Source: Gammaproteobacteria bacterium (GTDB taxonomy: Bacteria; Pseudomonadota; Gammaproteobacteria; Nitrosococcales; Methylophagaceae). Taken from it: DNA of 8,495 nt. How positions within the stretch are numbered: position 1 is the first letter of the stretch; each line of letters opens with the position of its first letter. This document shows, in pieces, positions 6,703-8,495 of the stretch. Location of the stretch: NCBI GenBank assembly GCA_003645385.1, contig QNEY01000066.1, positions 1 to 8,495 of the forward strand, given 5' to 3'. The translations under genes and the position numbers were made by a program. The notes beneath the pieces are model-generated. The model was not told the origin of the DNA and did no database searches. It saw only the letters and a program-made list of their open reading frames with translations.

Positions 6703-8304
6703 ATGACCGCAACATATCACTTTGATGTACTTATTATAGGTAGTGGAACTGCAGGCTTGACTCAGGCTCTACAATTAGCAGATTATGCTCGTATTGCCGT
6801 GGTATCAAAAGACCAGCTTGAAGAAAGCGCATCCTTGTACGCCCAAGGTGGTATTTCTGTTGTTCTTGATCAGGCAGATTCCTTACAATCTCATATTGAT
6901 GACACCATAGATGCTGGTGCAGGATTATGTAATAAAGACACTGTTCGGTTTACAGTTGAACATGCGCGTGAAAGTATTGAATGGCTAATTGATCAAGGTG
7001 TCTCATTCACAAAAGATGGTGTGACAGCAGAGACCTACCATCTTACTCAGGAGGGTGGACATAGCCACCGACGCATTATTCATTCGGCTGATGCTACTGG
7101 TCGTGAAGTCGAAACCACCTTACTGGATAAAGCCAAAGCACATAGCAATATTCAGCTGTTTCCTTACCATATCGGAATTGATCTGATCACCAGTCAAAAA
7201 CACCTAAAAGACAACAATAATCAATGCTTGGGTTGTTATGTTTTAGATATAAAAGCAGATACTACTCACAGTTTTATCGCCCCAATAACAGTTTTAGCAA
7301 CCGGTGGGGCTGGTAAAGTATATCTCTATACCAGTAATCCAGATGTCTCTACTGGTGATGGTATAGCTATGGGCTGGCGAGCTGGTTGCCAAGTTGCCAA
7401 TATGGAATTTATTCAATTTCACCCTACCTGTCTGTATCACCCTAACGCCAAATCTTTTTTAATTAGTGAAGCACTGCGTGGTGAAGGTGCTAAGTTACTA
7501 TTAGCTGATGGCTCACAATTTATGGACAAATTTCATCCTCAGGCAGAACTCGCTCCTAGAGATATTGTTGCACGCGCTATCGACCATGAAATGAAACGAC
7601 TTGGTGATGACTGTGTATATCTTGATATTAGTCATCAATCTAAAGAATTTATTGAACAACACTTCCCAACTATTCACCAACGCTGTCTTGATTTTGGCAT
7701 TGACATGACCCGTGAGCCGATTCCTGTTGTACCTGCTGCTCATTACACATGTGGCGGTCTAATTACAGACATACACGGTCATACTAATATTCCTGGACTT
7801 TATGCCATCGGTGAAACTGCACACACCGGATTACATGGTGCAAATAGAATGGCCAGCAACTCTTTATTGGAGTGCTTAGTCTTTGCCCATTCTTCAGCAA
7901 AACATATTAAAAAACAGTTACCTTTTACTGAACAATTATTCACTGTTCCAGCATGGGATGCTAGTCGCGTACGCCCAGCAAAAGAGGCAATTGCTATCAG
8001 TCACAACTGGGATGAACTACGCCGGTTTATGTGGGACTACGTGGGAATTGTTCGTACTAATGAACGACTCTATAAGGCACAACGGCGTCTAATGTTGTTG
8101 CAACAGGAAATCAGTGATTATTATAGTCAACACCATATCAGCAGTGATTTACTTGAGCTCCGCAACCTTGCTGATGTGGCAGAATTGATTATTAACTCCG
8201 CTTTGCGACGTAAAGAAAGTCGTGGCTTACATTACACATTGGATTATCCTGATACCAATATCAGCCAACCACCAAAAGATACCATCATGGATGGAAAGTC
8301 TTAG
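6703..8304 (+). CDS. nadB: L-aspartate oxidase, first step of NAD synthesis
   Basis: NadB is a cytoplasmic flavoenzyme that oxidises L-aspartate to iminoaspartate, which NadA then converts to quinolinate. It can pass electrons to oxygen or fumarate. The 533 residues (E. coli 540) carry the FAD dinucleotide-binding motif GSGTAG (13-18), SLYAQGGISVV (44-54), EGGHSHRRIIHSAD (117-130) and EFIQFHPT (235-242). The active-site arginine is Arg286 in LAPRDIVARA, followed by HYTCGG (347-352) and a C-terminal FAD segment GLHGANRMASNSLLE (376-390). The HPT and HYTCGG elements are shared with fumarate reductase/succinate dehydrogenase flavoproteins; short length and overall match favour NadB. It is divergent from rpoE. 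No clear Shine-Dalgarno precedes the ATG and no convincing promoter is visible (TATTAT at 6670-6675 is a possible -10). nadA is not in the window. The last 20 bases overlap the converging gene. Confidence 0.96.
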   Translation: MTATYHFDVLIIGSGTAGLTQALQLADYARIAVVSKDQLEESASLYAQGGISVVLDQADSLQSHIDDTIDAGAGLCNKDTVRFTVEHARESIEWLIDQGVSFTKDGVTAETYHLTQEGGHSHRRIIHSADATGREVETTLLDKAKAHSNIQLFPYHIGIDLITSQKHLKDNNNQCLGCYVLDIKADTTHSFIAPITVLATGGAGKVYLYTSNPDVSTGDGIAMGWRAGCQVANMEFIQFHPTCLYHPNAKSFLISEALRGEGAKLLLADGSQFMDKFHPQAELAPRDIVARAIDHEMKRLGDDCVYLDISHQSKEFIEQHFPTIHQRCLDFGIDMTREPIPVVPAAHYTCGGLITDIHGHTNIPGLYAIGETAHTGLHGANRMASNSLLECLVFAHSSAKHIKKQLPFTEQLFTVPAWDASRVRPAKEAIAISHNWDELRRFMWDYVGIVRTNERLYKAQRRLMLLQQEISDYYSQHHISSDLLELRNLADVAELIINSALRRKESRGLHYTLDYPDTNISQPPKDTIMDGKS

Positions 8305-8495
8305 GATCGCGTAGATATACTCGCAATTGCCGAAATAAGTCCCTATCAACAGCGTCAGATACAATCGTCACTGCATTGCGTTGCCAGATAGATGAATTAT
8401 CAAAGTACATGATCACTAGATATGGTGTGACGTAGCTACTGCTCAGCGTTAACGCTGACGTTAACGCTGAGTGTTGTTTGCCATTTTGGTAAGAC
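8285..8495 (-). CDS. ygfX: YgfX-like protein (CptA family), C-terminal part only
   Basis: A minus-strand frame is open from the window edge (first whole codon ends at 8494) to a TGA at 8285-8287, giving 69 residues. It contains SSYVTPYLVIMYFD, then VTIVSDAVDRDLFRQLRVYL and RDPKTFHP. This resembles the C-terminal soluble part of YgfX: a beta-strand ending in a (V/T)xPWLVVL-like motif, then a (L/V)xxDAxDxxxFRxLRxxLR tail. The E. coli tail is LWLAADSMDEAEWRDLRRIL. YgfX is a small inner-membrane protein encoded next to the succinate dehydrogenase flavinylation factor SdhE. It has also been described as the toxin CptA acting on MreB/FtsZ. The membrane helices and any sdhE would lie beyond the right edge. 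Synteny supports the call: in Pseudomonas an sdhE/ygfX pair lies near nadB. The 3' end overlaps nadB tail to tail. Confidence 0.65.
   Translation of the reverse strand, partial: SYQNGKQHSALTSALTLSSSYVTPYLVIMYFDNSSIWQRNAVTIVSDAVDRDLFRQLRVYLRDPKTFHP
8442..8471. repeat. Tandem 12-bp duplication forming a perfect 13-bp inverted repeat
   Basis: CTCAGCGTTAACG (8442-8454) and CGTTAACGCTGAG (8459-8471) are perfect inverted copies around a 4-base centre. The same stretch is two exact tandem copies of CGTTAACGCTGA (8447-8458 and 8459-8470). In the minus-strand gene this reads as SALT-SALT, in frame. It lies about 140 bases after nadB and, on the plus strand, is followed by TGTTGTTTG rather than a true T tract. 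It could slow or end nadB transcripts only weakly, if at all. Confidence 0.9.

Noticed and set aside
6515..6706. Plus-strand open frame of 63 codons covering the rpoE start and the intergenic region
   Set aside because: It is antisense to rpoE and its promoter, has no recognisable protein features, and ends on the nadB start. It looks like a chance frame.
7513..7743. Open frames inside nadB (minus 7513-7743, plus 7883-8092)
   Set aside because: They are fully within the conserved nadB coding sequence in other frames and show no independent support.
1..8495. Search for an undescribed multi-gene system, mobile element, CRISPR array, tRNA or rRNA
   Set aside because: Every gene belongs to a known conserved family in a known gene order, and no terminal repeats, transposase, spacer-repeat pattern or RNA gene fold was seen.

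Overview
The window reads as a piece of a gammaproteobacterial chromosome, with moderately low GC by eye. Protein matches and gene order both point there. The layout is the sigma-E (AlgU) envelope-stress locus, flanked on one side by nadB and on the other by lepA-lepB. The anti-sigma genes and a DegP/MucD protease lie together in one operon, as in Pseudomonas (algU-mucA-mucB-mucC-mucD, then lepA-lepB). In Escherichia coli, degP is elsewhere. The exact genus cannot be read from the sequence with confidence; a marine Methylophaga/Cycloclasticus-like lineage is only a guess.

Layout, left to right. Positions 1-639 (minus) hold lepB, cut by the window edge so that its 3' end is missing. Positions 652-2448 (minus) hold lepA, whose stop codon overlaps the lepB ribosome binding site. 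Positions 2464-2608 are intergenic, with a clear rho-independent terminator for the upstream operon. Positions 2609-6569 (minus) hold rpoE-rseA-rseB-rseC-degP, transcribed right to left with every junction overlapping. Positions 6570-6702 form the divergent control region, with a good sigma-E-type promoter firing into rpoE and a short leader with two competing hairpins. Positions 6703-8304 (plus) hold nadB. Positions 8285-8495 (minus) hold the 3' end of a YgfX-like gene, which converges on nadB and overlaps it by 20 bases. No gene-free stretch exceeds 300 bases.

How the genes work together. RpoE (sigma-E) is held at the inner membrane by the anti-sigma factor RseA, with RseB bound to RseA on the periplasmic side. 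Envelope damage leads to proteolysis of RseA and release of RpoE. RpoE then drives its own operon, including the periplasmic protease/chaperone DegP. RseC is a membrane protein whose family is linked to sigma-E control and to SoxR reduction. LepA (EF4) and LepB (signal peptidase I) link the locus to translation and protein export. NadB starts NAD synthesis. The YgfX-like protein belongs to a family usually encoded beside the flavinylation factor SdhE.

I see no mobile element, CRISPR array, RNA gene or obviously new system. The points worth a second look are small: control signals in the rpoE leader, a terminator that leaves little room for a separate lepA promoter, and a tandem 12-bp duplication forming a perfect palindrome inside the YgfX-like gene.
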